DNA of 64,000 nt from Plotosus lineatus (taxonomy: Eukaryota; Chordata; Actinopteri; Siluriformes; Plotosidae), in NCBI GenBank assembly GCA_024760905.1, contig CM045729.1, positions 4,635,163 to 4,699,162 on the forward strand. The letters run 5' to 3'. The notes under the pieces were generated by a model. That model made no database searches and was not told where the DNA came from. It saw only the letters and a program-made list of their open reading frames with translations. Positions 25,188 through 34,845 of this stretch are shown here, piece after piece (the stretch's first letter is position 1; each line of letters begins with the position of its first letter). A program made the position numbers and the translations under genes.

Positions 25188-27719
25188 CAGTGGGGTGCCA
25201 CACACATCGGGCGCCTGGAGAGCAGTTGGGGGTTTGATGCCTTGCTCAGGGGCACTTCAGCTATTTATGTGGAGGAGCGGAGGTTGCTGCTCACGCCCCC
25301 ACCCCCACACATATTTCTTTTTGATTTGGGAATTGAACCAGCAACCTTTCGGTCTCAAAGTGTAACCATTCGCCGACGGCTATCCTCAGACGTAGACGAT
25401 GTAGAACAGGTGAATAAGAGATACTCAGCCTGTGAGCAGGAAACCTTTATATACATACAGAATTAACTGATCATGGAAGTTCAAACACTTCAGATCTTCA
25501 CTAGTGAATGAGGAACTTCACATTTACACAGCACTGCAGGTTCCGATGAAGGAATAGAGGCTGTACGTGTAAGCGTGGCTGATTTAACTCATTAGCTGAT
25601 TAGTTTTCATGTTCGATTAATGAATACATCAGACAGTTGACAGTATGAAACGCAGCTATGGTGCTTGAAGGTGTGGCATATAGTTTGCTATTACTTTGTA
25701 CACTTTATATCACTTTTCAATATGTAATATTTCAGAAAAGTTAAACGTGAACTCAAGAACTTATTTGTGGCTCCGTGTGGCTCTGTTTCAGTCCTCTGTC
25801 TCTCATCACTGCTGCAATCCCTCTTTTTGTTTTATAGAATTCTATAATTGTTATTAATCACAATACGAGTCATAAAAAACAGCCCTGTGGGATACGGTTC
25901 TTCACTTGTGTTTCGAATTCTAGTTAATATAAACCACTTATCAGCGAGGAACAGCAACATCATTTCCTGCCTACATGAACATTGCTTTGAAGGGGGTTTT
26001 AAAGACACATGTACATTAGCACAGATTTTAAATCAAACTCTCACCTGGTGTAGCGGATGTGGCGTTATGTGGTGAACTCGGTTCTTTAGATTCTGTAATG
26101 TAAGAAAAATAAATTAGAATGATGTGCGGTGCTGACGTTTCAGAACTTAAAACAGTAAAACATGTCGTTCTGAGGTTCGGGGAGAGTGGATTAGAGAAGA
26201 CGTATAGACCTTTAAGTCCCAGAATGCATTGCAACACTTAGCATTTTACAAAGGGGGGGGGGGTGGTCACACTTGCAGACAGAGCACAAAGTTTATTAGA
26301 CAGACAAACACTCCAGTATGGCAGACTAAATCGTTGTCAATAAACAGACAACGGCCAGAGAATTTCAAGGAGTCAAAACAGGAAGCAAGGCAGAAGTATC
26401 CAAAAATCAAGGGACGAGCAAGGATAGTCAAAGAACAGGCAACGCATAGAGCTACTAGGCAACCGCCTTACTAATGCTGGAAAGGCTCAAGAGAGACTGT
26501 TAGGGTTTGTGTTCCATTCTAATTCTGTTTCCCCCCAACAGTGCAGGCGGTGGCTAAAGGGCGTGGCTGACCTTCTGTCTGAGTGCAGCAACACACACCT
26601 GATTCCACTCCTCAATCAACTCACTATAAAGACCAGCTGCACCTTCACCTCTCTACCAGAAGATTGTTTTCGTCTCACTTGGTCGCTACCTTGAGTTCTC
26701 TCCTGGCGCCTGGTATTGCTCTGTGCTCAGCCAGCCTTCCCAGCCTCAGTCCCCAGTGTTTGTTATTTGTTATTTTCTTTCTAAGTGTTTGTTTTTGTTG
26801 TTGCTGTGGTGCCTCCAGTGTTTGTTTCTATGTACTTTCTTTGTTGCCGCCAGCGAGTCAATAAAACCTCTCTGCTACACTGTATACCGTCTCCTGCAAT
26901 TTCTGGGTCTGACTGAAAGTTCAGTGCCCCATAACAGAAACTCTGGCACGATCTGGCTGTGACTGTATAGAAGTGCTGGGTTGAAGTAGACAGACTAATA
27001 AAGCAGGTAACGAGACACAGGTGAGCACAATAGTAAACACATGGAAGGACAAAGAGGACATGACATACAAATACAAAGGCAACAGAATACCAGGAACCCC
27101 AAAACAAATTAGCAGAAGTCCTAACAGCAGCTACAGGTGATTGTCAATACAGTCACATGACCACATGTTCCCATACTGGAGGCCACACCATAGGATACAG
27201 GCTGATGCACTAGCTTTGTCTAATTTCTTTCTTAGTATTCCCCGACCGGCACCGCAGACACACCTTCAGAAACAAGCCTTGAATGACAGGATTGACCCTG
27301 ACAAACACGTATCACAACCGAGTGCAGACTGGACACCGAGCACTCTTCAATGTTCATGAAAAAATTGAACGCCCTAAAACCACTGCATGTTATGTATCAG
27401 GAGAAAAGAAGCACATGCTAACAGGCGGGGCTTCACTCAGTTGCGTCTGCCCAGCCGAACTCGACATCCACTCATACTTTCCGTCCGTCTTTGCTTTGCT
27501 TTCAGTATAATTACAGTGGTACCTTGACATATGCAATTAATCCATTTTACGTGCGTGCTCGTAAGTCAAATGTTCGCTAGCTAAAACAAAAATTCCCATC
27601 GGAAATAATAGAATACCAATTAATCTGTTCCAACCCTCTCCCAAACTCATATAACCTGGCACAAACACGTATATTTCACCTAATGTATGAAAGATAAACA
27701 TGTAAAACAATAAATATTT

Positions 27720-27752
<33 letters not shown>

Positions 27753-29111
27753 TCATGTACATTAACATTAATAATAATTAATAACGAATAATAATAAAAC
27801 AAGAATAAACAATCAGTCAACTAACGCTTCCGATCATCGACTGTGGCAAAATGTCATGTAGGCGCAAAGATGTCACGTGGGCAAGCATGAGGTGATGCGT
27901 AACGGAGGAGGAGGAGGATAATTTTGCGTATGCGCATGCTATGAATGCCAGCGAGGAAAGGCTTGTGGTGAGCTCCCACACAGCCAGTGCTTCTCAAATA
28001 GTGGGGCGCGGTGTGATACGGGGGAGGGGGGGGGGTATGACCCTGGGGAACATGCTTTTTGCCATACTGTACTAGAATTAAGTGTAATTGTGCATCCTCT
28101 TTAGTAGGTGGAAGTGGCGCTTTTACTTTGTTCCCTATGGTGTCGGGAAAAAGCACCGAGCAAACAATATGAAGTGCAGTAAACACTATTTACTGTCACA
28201 TGTGGAGCGTGGGGGGGGGGGGGGGGGGGGGTTGACATGTTTTTTTTTTTTTTCCCTTCCTATAGGGGACATCACAGAAAACAATTGAGAAGCACTACAC
28301 AAGGCTTTCTTGGAGTGCACAGGGATACACACGGAAGAATATAAAGCTAATCAGCCTGGAAATTGCTTTTCTTTTTCTTTTGATTTTTTGAGCAGAGCTC
28401 GAAAATCAAAATTTTGCTCAGTGGATGGACAGATTTTTGGTGGATCGAAGCTCGTATCATGGGACATTCATTATAAAAGATACTCATAAGTCACGGTACC
28501 ACTGTATTTCTAATGAGTAACTTCCCTCTTGTTGTAAACAAAACAACACACAAAATATTAGCTTGATATGCGCTTATAATAAAACGGTTACTGCAAATAT
28601 GGTTCTTTAAATCCAGATCCGCCCTGGAGATGCTGCGGAACCATTTAGCGAAGGCTTTTCTGGAGAGTTCCTTAATGTGCTTGCCCCGACTTTTAATAAC
28701 TACCGGGACACGGAGGGAAAAAAATGCTCGTTTCTCTTTCCCGCTCCACACAGCTGGAACAACCGATGAGAGCACATCTTCTCTATGTTCAACATTCACA
28801 ACCTTCACGGGGCCACCACCATGTGGTTTCTTATTGACTTGTGGCACGTTTTGAGAAGATCTATACTTGGCTTGATTATTAAGTGATCTGTCAAAGGGTA
28901 GTGAAGCAGGACATGAAGGTAGCTGGTATAAGAGAAGAAGATGCAAAGGATAGGGTGAGATGGAGGCAGATGATTCGCTGTGGCGACCCCTGGAGGGAAA
29001 AGCCGAAAGAAAAGAAGTCAAAGGGCAAATCCAGCAGTTCCAAATTGCCCCTAAGTGTAAATGTGAATTGTTGAATGTGTGTTTGACCTGCAGTGACCTA
29101 GTAAGCTAGTA

Positions 29112-29196
<85 letters not shown>

Positions 29197-30648
29197 GGGA
29201 CACCCGGAGAGCAGTTGGAGATTAGATGCCTTACTCAGGTGCACTTCAGCTATGAAGGTGGAGGACGGGAAGGTGCAGCTCACTACTCCACCACCACACA
29301 TTTTTCCCGCCGATCCAGAGATCAAACCAGGAACCTTTCTGTCCCAAATCTGCTTTTCTAACCATGAAGCTACAGCTACCCCCATTTGCCTTACATGCAT
29401 AACCTTTGCACATGACCAGCATATCTCCAAGTTGAAAGAATTCAGACCAAAGCTATCGGGAGAGTGGATTTCAACAGTGTCTGCTACGAAGGGACAGCAC
29501 CTTGATATAACCCCCCCTGAATGAATGTCACACAGTTCCACCTTCTCAGAGAGGAAAAGCATGCCTGGTATAAATCCCTGGTGTATAGTTACTGGGTAAT
29601 TTGTATCGATCTCTATTTTACCTTTCAACACGTAATGCTGAAGACAAGTGGAGCACAGTGGCAGAGATAGGCCAGAGATTGAGCCTCCTTGCCCTGCTGG
29701 CTCTCATCACTGCTGCAATCCATTTTTTTTTTTTTGTCTTATAGAATTCTATAATTGTTATTAATCACAATACGAGTCATAAAACAGCCCTGTGGATACG
29801 ATCATTCACTTGGGTTTCAGATTCTGTTTAATATATGTAGACCACTTATCAACGAGGAACAGCAACATCACTTCCTGCCCACAGGAACATTTCGTGAAAG
29901 TGGTTTTTAAAGACACATGACATTATCATTCATTTCCTGAATTGCTTGATTCTAATTAGGGTCACGAGGAGGCTGGTGCCCATCTCAGCCAACTCCGGCC
30001 AAGGGCGTGGGTACACCCTGGACAGCTTGCCAGGCCATCATAGGGCCAACACTCACACAACCATTCACACTCACACCTAGGGAAGATTTCAGAATAATCT
30101 ACTGTGCATGTTTTTGGACTGTGGGAGGACACCGGAGAACCCGGAGGAAACCCGCGCAGGCATGGGGAGAACATGCAAACCCCATACAGAAACACTCAAC
30201 CTGGGAATCGAACTCAGAACCTTCGTGCTGTGAGGCAGACATGCAAACTACATACATTATCGCTGGGTTTAAATCAAACTCTCACCTGGTGTGCTGTATG
30301 TGGAGTTACGAGGTGAACTCGGTCCGTTAGATTCTGAAATGCAAGAGAAATAAGTGAGAATGATGTGAGGCGCTGAAGTTTCAGAGCTTAAAACAGTAAA
30401 ACGCGTCATGCTGAGGTTCCAGGAGAGTGGAGTAGAGAAAACGTGGGCAGACACGGAGCAAGTTGTAAATGACATCGTGCCACCATTGGAAGCCGATTAG
30501 TCACTATTTTGGGTCAGACAGGAAACTGAGAACCATTTATTCCTTCATTTTTGTGAAGCTGCTTGATCATAACAAGGTTCGTGGGAGGGATTGAGCCTAT
30601 CTCTGCCGACACTGGGTGAAAACGAAGTCCACAGCTCACCAGGACATG

Positions 30649-30720
<72 letters not shown>

Positions 30721-32534
30721 CCATTCTGACTCACGCTCAGCGCTTGAGGCAATCTGAAACCAGCAATCGCCCCACTGTGCATGTCTTTGGACTGTGGGAG
30801 GAAACGGGAGCATCCGGAAGAACTCACGCAAGCACAGGGAGAACCTACAAACCTCACACAGATATGCAAGCATGGCAGTCGAACCCAGGACCTTCCGCTG
30901 TGAGGCGGACATGCTAACCACGAAATGAGAACTGAAGTAAGAAAAGAAAGGGGCAGTAGTGGTCTGGTGGTAAGGTGCTGTATCACTGATCCCAAGGTTG
31001 GGGGTTCAAGCCCACCCAGGTTACCACTGCAAACCCCCCCTGCTGTCGCCCTCCCCAGTGCAGCAAGCAAATTGGGTTATCAAAGGCCGGCCGTGTCTCT
31101 CACTGTCTATGGGGAGATGTCAAACAACCATTTGCTGACTTTCATCAACAGTAGCTGCATAGCCATCAGCGCGTTTCTGCCCTGTGGTGGCCTGGCGAGC
31201 CATCCAAGGTGTACTCTGCCCTCACCCAGAGTCGGCTGAGATGGGCGCCAGCCTCCTCGCACCTCTGATTAGACTTAAGTGGTTAATTAAGTTCAGAAAA
31301 TGAATGAATAAGTAAGAAAAGAAAAAAAAATCCTACACATGGAACTTAACAAGTCAATTCAGAATGTTTGACCCGTTGTAAATTCTTAATGCTGTTGATT
31401 TACTTCATTGACAGTGCAGGTGAAACGGCTCAGTGATGAAAACAAGGTGGAACTTTCTACATCTGTGTCACAGGTAAAAACACCGGTCTTTAAGCACGAA
31501 GGTAAAAGGTAGAAGGTAATGTTGGGATTTTTACATATGATCCTAGAGGCTCATCAGGCCGGTGCTTATTCCCGGTTTCCGTAGCCTGAAGCAGCCAGGA
31601 GTTCAACTCCTCCTGGATGGGACGCTAGTCCATCGCAGATTCCCTTCCCAGTATATTTTACTGGTTCCCATTTATACTGCTGGGTGAACAGAGGTACACT
31701 TGTGGTTGAGACCTTGCCCAGGGGTATAACAGGGGTATAACAAGCACAGTGAGGGTATAACTGGGACTTGAACACACAACCTCCCGATCATGAGTGCAGC
31801 ACCCTAATCACTACGCCACCGACCCCATTACACACGTAACTGATTCTTTAATCATTTAAAGATCATTGATAAACTATGAATTAATAAAAGTATCAGGTAC
31901 TTACCTGAGTACACAGTCAGCGAGAAGACGTGTGTTTGAATTCTGTTGCTTTTGAAAATGACCTTACAAGAGTAGTTGCCGGTGTCTTCCTGTCTGACAT
32001 CCCTGATGATGATCGTTCCATTCTGCAAGAAGTTAACTCTACCATCCTGCCAAATTATAACCGTCTCATTAACGTTGTCCTGGTCGACGAGGGCCAGCAG
32101 TTTGTTTCTGTCCTGCTGTTTCCATTCCGCTTTTCTAAAACCCGTCTCCACCTTCGGAAGATGGAAAATGAATGTCTCGCCTTCTTCAACCGTCCAATTG
32201 GTGGTGATCTGACCTTTGGAGGGAAGAATTGCGTAGCTGTTATTGAAACTTCGTCATGATGATTGATTAACCTTTGCTGGAGATATTGTAATCACAGGAG
32301 AAAAATATAAATAATTGTGCTGTCACTACATGAGATTATCTTATGAAACACATGAAAGAACTACAAGGATCAACCCATCTCCATAATCTCCATGATTACA
32401 ATCATCTCAAGTTTATCAGAAACACACAACCATATTATGTATATTTTCTAAACTAACGAAACATCACCAGGCTCACCTTCAGTATGGAGGAACAAGATAA
32501 AGGTGATGATGAAGGTGTATTTTGGAATCTTCAT
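22799..32534 (-). CDS. Single-Ig-domain type I membrane receptor, six exons
   Basis: I assembled the gene from splice signals; all five introns are phase 1. Exons on the minus strand: 32534-32477 (signal peptide), 32213-31905 (Ig domain), 30332-30285 and 26094-26047 (two 16-codon stalk exons, approximate by a base or two), 23106-22990 (transmembrane), 22887-22799 (tail and stop). Total is about 669 nt, 222 residues. The product should sit at the cell surface with one V-like Ig domain (EDTGNYSCKV as the F-strand), a Ser/Thr/Pro-rich stalk, a transmembrane helix (QIVIPAFGGLLLLSIVSVVI) followed by KCRR, and a tail with a tyrosine motif HIYSNTY. The usual B-strand cysteine is not seen, as in the N-terminal domains of CD2/SLAM-type receptors. 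A leukocyte receptor role is inferred from architecture only; the ligand is unknown. Every intron is loaded with SINEs. Confidence 0.8.
22990..23106 (-). CDS. Ig receptor exon 5: transmembrane segment
   Basis: The acceptor is 'TGTTTGCTTTCAG' and the donor GTGAGGATC. The 117-nt phase 1-1 exon encodes VPWALILQIVIPAFGGLLLL then SIVSVVILKCRRNDSTRSI: a ~22-residue hydrophobic helix with a stop-transfer KCRR. Confidence 0.85.
23344..23664 (-). mobile_element. SINE family S1, near full-length
   Basis: The minus strand starts at the head (complement of 'accaccggaccaccactgcc', about 23643-23662) with B-box-like 'gggtttgaaccc' seen on plus near 23609. It runs through the S1 body to the shared tail near 23360. 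It lies in the intron before the transmembrane exon. Confidence 0.8.
23665..24778. other. Unassigned intronic stretch
   Basis: Contains an (AAAT)n tract at about 24388-24412. The part from 23850 to 24370 is rich in repeated 'gattgtc/cgcagatagt' words and may be a degenerate DNA transposon, but I found no termini. Confidence 0.4.
24783..25076 (+). mobile_element. DANA/mermaid-like SINE (S2), 5'-truncated
   Basis: It begins at the B-box region 'aggtttgattcccagcctgg', then 'tgtggagtgtgcatgttctc', 'ggtttcctccgggttctcag', and the shared tail ending in GAAT repeats. Confidence 0.85.
25147..25385 (-). mobile_element. SINE family S4 with terminal (CA)n
   Basis: The minus strand has a tRNA-like head (complement of 'aaccattcgccgacggc'), then 'GTTCAATTCCC' as B-box-like sequence. 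The body has 'cttgctcaggggcacttcag' on plus. On the minus strand the element ends in (GT)n, the CA tract at 25147-25187. A second copy at 29115-29385 ends in the same kind of repeat. Confidence 0.7.
25670..26203. repeat. Segmental duplication copy carrying a stalk exon
   Basis: It aligns by eye with 29580-30442 over the motifs 'ctctcatcactgctgcaatc', 'gaattctataattgttatta', 'agcgaggaacagcaacatca', the 48-nt exon, and 'gagagtggattagagaa'. This copy lacks the S2 SINE found in the other copy. The outer limits are approximate. Confidence 0.85.
26047..26094 (-). CDS. Ig receptor exon 4: Ser/Pro-rich stalk (copy 2)
   Basis: A 48-nt phase 1-1 exon encoding ESKEPSSPHNATSATP, with the acceptor 'TACATTACAG' and donor GTGAGAG. 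It has a sequon (N-A-T). It differs from copy 1 by a few substitutions and keeps reading frame and splice sites, consistent with an extra stalk module. Confidence 0.75.
26250..27130. repeat. Older interspersed repeat split by a solo LTR
   Basis: The sequence on both sides of the LTR ('caaacactccagtatggcag' to 'ggctcaagagagac', then 'gaaactctggcacgatctgg' onward) reads as one continuous repeat of a kind scattered in fish genomes. No coding content; the family is not identified. Confidence 0.45.
26498..26936 (+). mobile_element. Solo LTR of an LTR retrotransposon
   Basis: It begins TGTTAGGGTTTG and ends CCCCATAACA, so TG...CA ends. It has a TATA-like 'ctataaaga' near 26626 and a poly(A) signal 'aataaaacc' near 26863 in the right order. 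The bordering pentamers 'gagac' (26493-26497) and 'gaaac' (26937-26941) fit a 5-bp target duplication with one change. No internal retrotransposon sequence lies on either side, so this is a solo LTR. Family not determined. Confidence 0.7.
27514..28504. mobile_element. pogo/Tigger-like MITE, long copy
   Basis: Ends 'cagtggtaccttgacatatg' and the inverse of 'cagtggtaccgtgacttatg', flanked by TA at 27512-27513 and 28505-28506. 991 bp, including a (TAA)n tract (27721-27750), G-tracts near 28022 and 28210, and no transposase frame. It is the longer relative of 6111-6644. Confidence 0.85.
28505..28889. other. Unassigned intronic stretch
   Basis: A minus-strand frame runs through 28491-29021 but has no recognisable domain, and its end overlaps a LINE fragment, so I do not call it a gene. 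Confidence 0.4.
28899..29016 (+). mobile_element. RTE-type LINE (family A), 118-bp 3' end
   Basis: It holds the last codons and the 3' end 'ctgtggcgacccctgg' plus 'agccgaaagaaaagaa'. It is flanked by 'gtcaaaggg' at 28890-28898 and 29017-29025, a 9-bp target duplication. Confidence 0.88.
29115..29385 (-). mobile_element. SINE family S4 with long terminal (CA)n
   Basis: The minus-strand head (complement of 'aaccatgaagctacagctac') and body match the copy at 25147-25385. The 3' end is a (CA)40 tract, 29115-29194. Confidence 0.7.
29928..30258 (-). mobile_element. DANA/mermaid-like SINE (S2) inserted after the exon duplication
   Basis: Full S2 structure on the minus strand: head near 30240 with B-box-like 'GAGTTCGATTCCCAGG', 'ggggtttgcatgttctcc', and the shared tail at 29930-29960. 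Flanked by 'acattatc' on both sides (about 29920-29927 and 30255-30262). The paralogous copy at 25990-26040 is uninterrupted, which marks this as the younger event. Confidence 0.85.
30285..30332 (-). CDS. Ig receptor exon 3: Ser/Pro-rich stalk (copy 1)
   Basis: A 48-nt phase 1-1 exon encoding ESNGPSSPRNSTYSTP, with the acceptor 'TTGCATTTCAG' and donor GTGAGAG. It contains an N-glycosylation sequon (N-S-T). It is a paralogue of the exon at 26047-26094, together with its flanking intron sequence. Confidence 0.75.
30539..30925 (-). mobile_element. DANA/mermaid-like SINE (S2) with (CA)34 inside
   Basis: The minus-strand head has B-box-like 'GGGTTCGACTGCC'. The internal CA tract is at 30652-30720 and the degenerate tail is near 30540-30600. 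Confidence 0.8.
30949..31310 (+). mobile_element. SINE family S1, full-length
   Basis: Head 'ggggcagtagtggtctggtg' with B-box-like 'ggggttcaagccc', the body 'tctctcactgtctatgggg', and the shared tail ending 'cagaaaatgaatgaataag'. Confidence 0.85.
31535..31827 (-). mobile_element. tRNA-derived SINE (family S3)
   Basis: The minus strand starts GGGGTCGGTGGCGTAGTGAT (A-box-like) with B-box-like 'TGTGTTCAAGTCCC'. The body contains 'ctgggcaaggtctcaacc' on that strand. A single copy is seen in the window. Confidence 0.7.
31905..32213 (-). CDS. Ig receptor exon 2: V-like Ig domain
   Basis: The acceptor is a pyrimidine-rich tract ending CCAAAG at 32214 and the donor is GTAAGT at 31904-31899. The 309-nt exon is phase 1 to 1, as is standard for Ig exons. 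It encodes VEEGETFIFHLPKV, KAEWKQQDRNKLLAL (C-strand Trp), NGTIIIRDVRQEDTGNYSCK (D-x-G-x-Y-x-C) and ends LTVYS. At the place where the B-strand Cys is expected there is Phe-His-Leu-Pro, so the standard disulfide cannot form with a partner there. Confidence 0.85.
32477..32534 (-). CDS. Ig receptor exon 1: start codon and signal peptide
   Basis: ATG at 32534-32532 opens MKIPKYTFIITFILFLHTE, a short basic start followed by a hydrophobic core, which is a good signal peptide. The exon ends with a consensus GTGAGC donor (intron from 32476 down), phase 1. An in-frame stop (TGA) directly precedes the ATG, supporting this start. Confidence 0.85.
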
Positions 32535-32937
32535 CTCAGAGTAGATCCACCACTTCTTTATTCAAATGCTCACCATCTCTGTGATTCGAGTCTTCACTTC
32601 CTCTACACGGCTCATTCTCTTCATGCATTAACCTCGTACCCTGCTGAGCGCAAAGGAAAACCTATTCTCGCGGTGTTGTGGTTCTGTGGTCTTGTCACAA
32701 GTATTTGGGTGACATGTCTCCCATGAGGCTGTAGGTGTGAAAATAAGATTCTGAAGAGATAAACACAAGGTCTGTTCTGCCTCCTAGTGGATAAATAGAG
32801 ACACTGCACAAAAACACCCATTAAAAAAAAAAGAAAAAAAAAAGAAAAATACAGGGCGTCTCAAGTTATCAACGTATCTTGTGGAAGCGAAATCATGGGA
32901 TCCCCCCCCCCGCCCCATCTCAGTTAAAAAAAAACAT
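32535..32937. other. 5' flank of the Ig-receptor gene
   Basis: This would hold the receptor promoter and 5' UTR. No TATA box in a convincing place was seen. A-rich tracts occur at 32822-32850. Confidence 0.4.
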
Positions 32938-33110
32938 TGCTGACTTTTGTAAAGAGTGTCTGCATAACCATCAGCATGTTTCTGCCCCATGATGGTCTGG
33001 TGAGGTGTCCAGGGTGTACTTTGCCCCCTCCCAGAGACATCTTAAATGTGCACCAGTCTCCCCACAACTCTAATTAACTCCAAGTGGTCCAGAAAATAAA
33101 TTAATTAAAA
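32938..33110 (+). mobile_element. SINE tail fragment (S1/S2 type)
   Basis: Retains 'ccatgatggtctggtgaggtg', 'tccagggtgtactttgcccc' and 'ctctaattaactccaagtgg'. The head is missing. Confidence 0.65.
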
Positions 33111-33122
33111 ATGCATTCAGCT

Positions 33123-33455
33123 AGGCAGCACGGTGGCATAGTGGTCCGGACGTCCACCTCACAGGAACAAGGTCTTGGGTTCAATTCCCCAGCGTGGGTA
33201 TTTCTATGTGGAGTTTGCATTTTCCCGTGTTTATATGGGTTTAATCCGGGTACCCCGGTTTCCTCCCACAGTCCAAAAGCACGCATAGTAGGTTAATTAG
33301 CTGTTCCAAATCACCCAGACGTGTGAATGTGAGGGTGAATGCGATGGCCGAGCAAATTGTCCAGGGTGTACCTTTCCTTCACCTGGAGTCGGCTGAGATG
33401 GGCGCCAGGCTGATTATGATTAAACGGTTGAGAAAATGAATGAATGAATGAATGA
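33123..33455 (+). mobile_element. DANA/mermaid-like SINE (S2), full-length
   Basis: Head 'ggcagcacggtggcatagtg', B-box-like 'gggttcaattccc', 'tatgtggagtttgcattttc', 'ggtttcctcccacagtccaa', and the shared tail ending in (GAAT)n. The clearest S2 copy in the window. Confidence 0.92.
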
Positions 33456-33715
33456 AAGAATGAACGTATTCAGCTATTAAATTTGGAATGAAATAAATGC
33501 CACAAAGTCACACCGAGACTGCCAGGATTCCTGCAGAGTCTGCTACGGACGAGAGGGAGGATGTGTGTCTCGGGGATGTTTTTACGTGCATGGGTTTATC
33601 ACCGATCAAAACAGGCTTCTCAAAACAGATATCTTTCTATACTCACCATGTCATTGCTTAAAAAAAAAAATGAAACAGTGTGATTTATGCGTATACAATT
33701 TTGGGATTTTATCTC

Positions 33716-33831
33716 ATCTCATTTCCTTTTTCTAACCACTTAATCTTAAAGGTGAGGCCAGAGCCTGTCTCAGCCAACTCTGGGTGAAGGTAGAGTGCAC
33801 CTTGAACAGCTTGCCAGTCCATTACACTTCC

Positions 33832-33874
<43 letters not shown>

Positions 33875-34030
33875 GCGCACGCACACATACCCCTGGAAAA
33901 TATACTTCAGCTCGTAAGTGTATTTCTTAGGACTGTGGGAGGAGCCCCGAGGAAGCCTACACAAAAGCAATCAGAACATGCAAATCGCATACAGAAATGC
34001 CTGAGCCCGGGACTCCACCGAGAACCTTCC
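33716..34030 (-). mobile_element. DANA/mermaid-like SINE (S2) with internal (CA)n
   Basis: The minus-strand body and tail are clear, with a CA/CG tract at 33833-33890 at the usual internal position. The head is partly degraded. Confidence 0.75.
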
Positions 34031-34047
34031 AAAATATACTCTTTAAG

Positions 34048-34217
34048 ATGGGGATTTAGAGTAACTCATTGACCTAAAGTGTATGTCTTTGGACTATGCG
34101 AGGACACCAGAACACTAGAGGAAACTTCTATAAGCATGATAAGAACATGCAGACCAACTCAGAAATGCCTTTACTCAGCATGGGTCTTGATTCTAGAACT
34201 TTCTTGCTGTGAGGTGA
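34048..34217 (-). mobile_element. DANA/mermaid-like SINE (S2), head half only
   Basis: Keeps the complement of 'tcttgctgtgaggtgatag' (head) and 'tgtatgtctttggactatg' segments. The tail half is missing. Confidence 0.6.
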
Positions 34218-34524
34218 TAGGTCTGGGCACATATTGATAGATTTGACGGGATACTGATGTATTTTCAGAGAACAATGTTTGTTGCTCATTCTGTGTTCAT
34301 CGTTACTCCATCCCATACGTCCAAAGTGGCTCCAAACTCTTCTGAACTCTGTAAGCAGTCAGTATGTCCACATCACCCATTGTTACATTGTTACTGTAAT
34401 ATTCGGATAATTTTATAATGTTCACATCTGATTTACAAACAATTTATGTCAGTATTAATTGTTATAAAAGTGTAGGAAGTTCAACATGCTTGTTGAACAT
34501 CGTTTGTAACTTTTGAGTATCATT

Positions 34525-34845
34525 CATTCATTTTCTGAATGGCTGAATCCTAAATAGTGTGGCAGGGAAGCTGCCACCCATCTCAGCCAACACTGGACAA
34601 GGGCAGGATATACCCTGGACAGCTCACCAGGCCATTTCAGGGCCAACACTCACACAACCATTCATACTCACACCTACTGGTGATTTGGAACCACCAATTA
34701 ATCAACTGTGCATGTTTTCAAAATGACAGAAACCTGGAGATCCCAGAAGAAATCCACACAAGCATCAGAAGAGCATGCAAACTCTATACAGAAACAGCGT
34801 TGCCCAGGAATTGAGCCCATGACCTACTTGCTGTGAGGCTGATAT
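34525..34845 (-). mobile_element. DANA/mermaid-like SINE (S2)
   Basis: The tail at 34525-34580, the middle 'gggccaacactcacacaacc' and the head near 34820-34845 are all present on the minus strand. A short TA tract follows. Confidence 0.8.

Larger units (their letters stand above)
29580..30442. repeat. Segmental duplication copy carrying a stalk exon, with SINE insertion
   Basis: Paralogue of 25670-26203. It is longer only because an S2 SINE (29928-30258) lies inside. Exon and splice sites are conserved. Confidence 0.85.

Noticed and set aside
28491..29021. 176-residue minus-strand frame
   Set aside because: It overlaps a LINE 3' fragment and has no signal, domain or splice support.
22799..32534. 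Assignment of the Ig gene to NITR or leukocyte immune-type receptors
   Set aside because: It has only one Ig domain without the usual cysteine pair and no J-like motif; architecture alone does not allow a family name.
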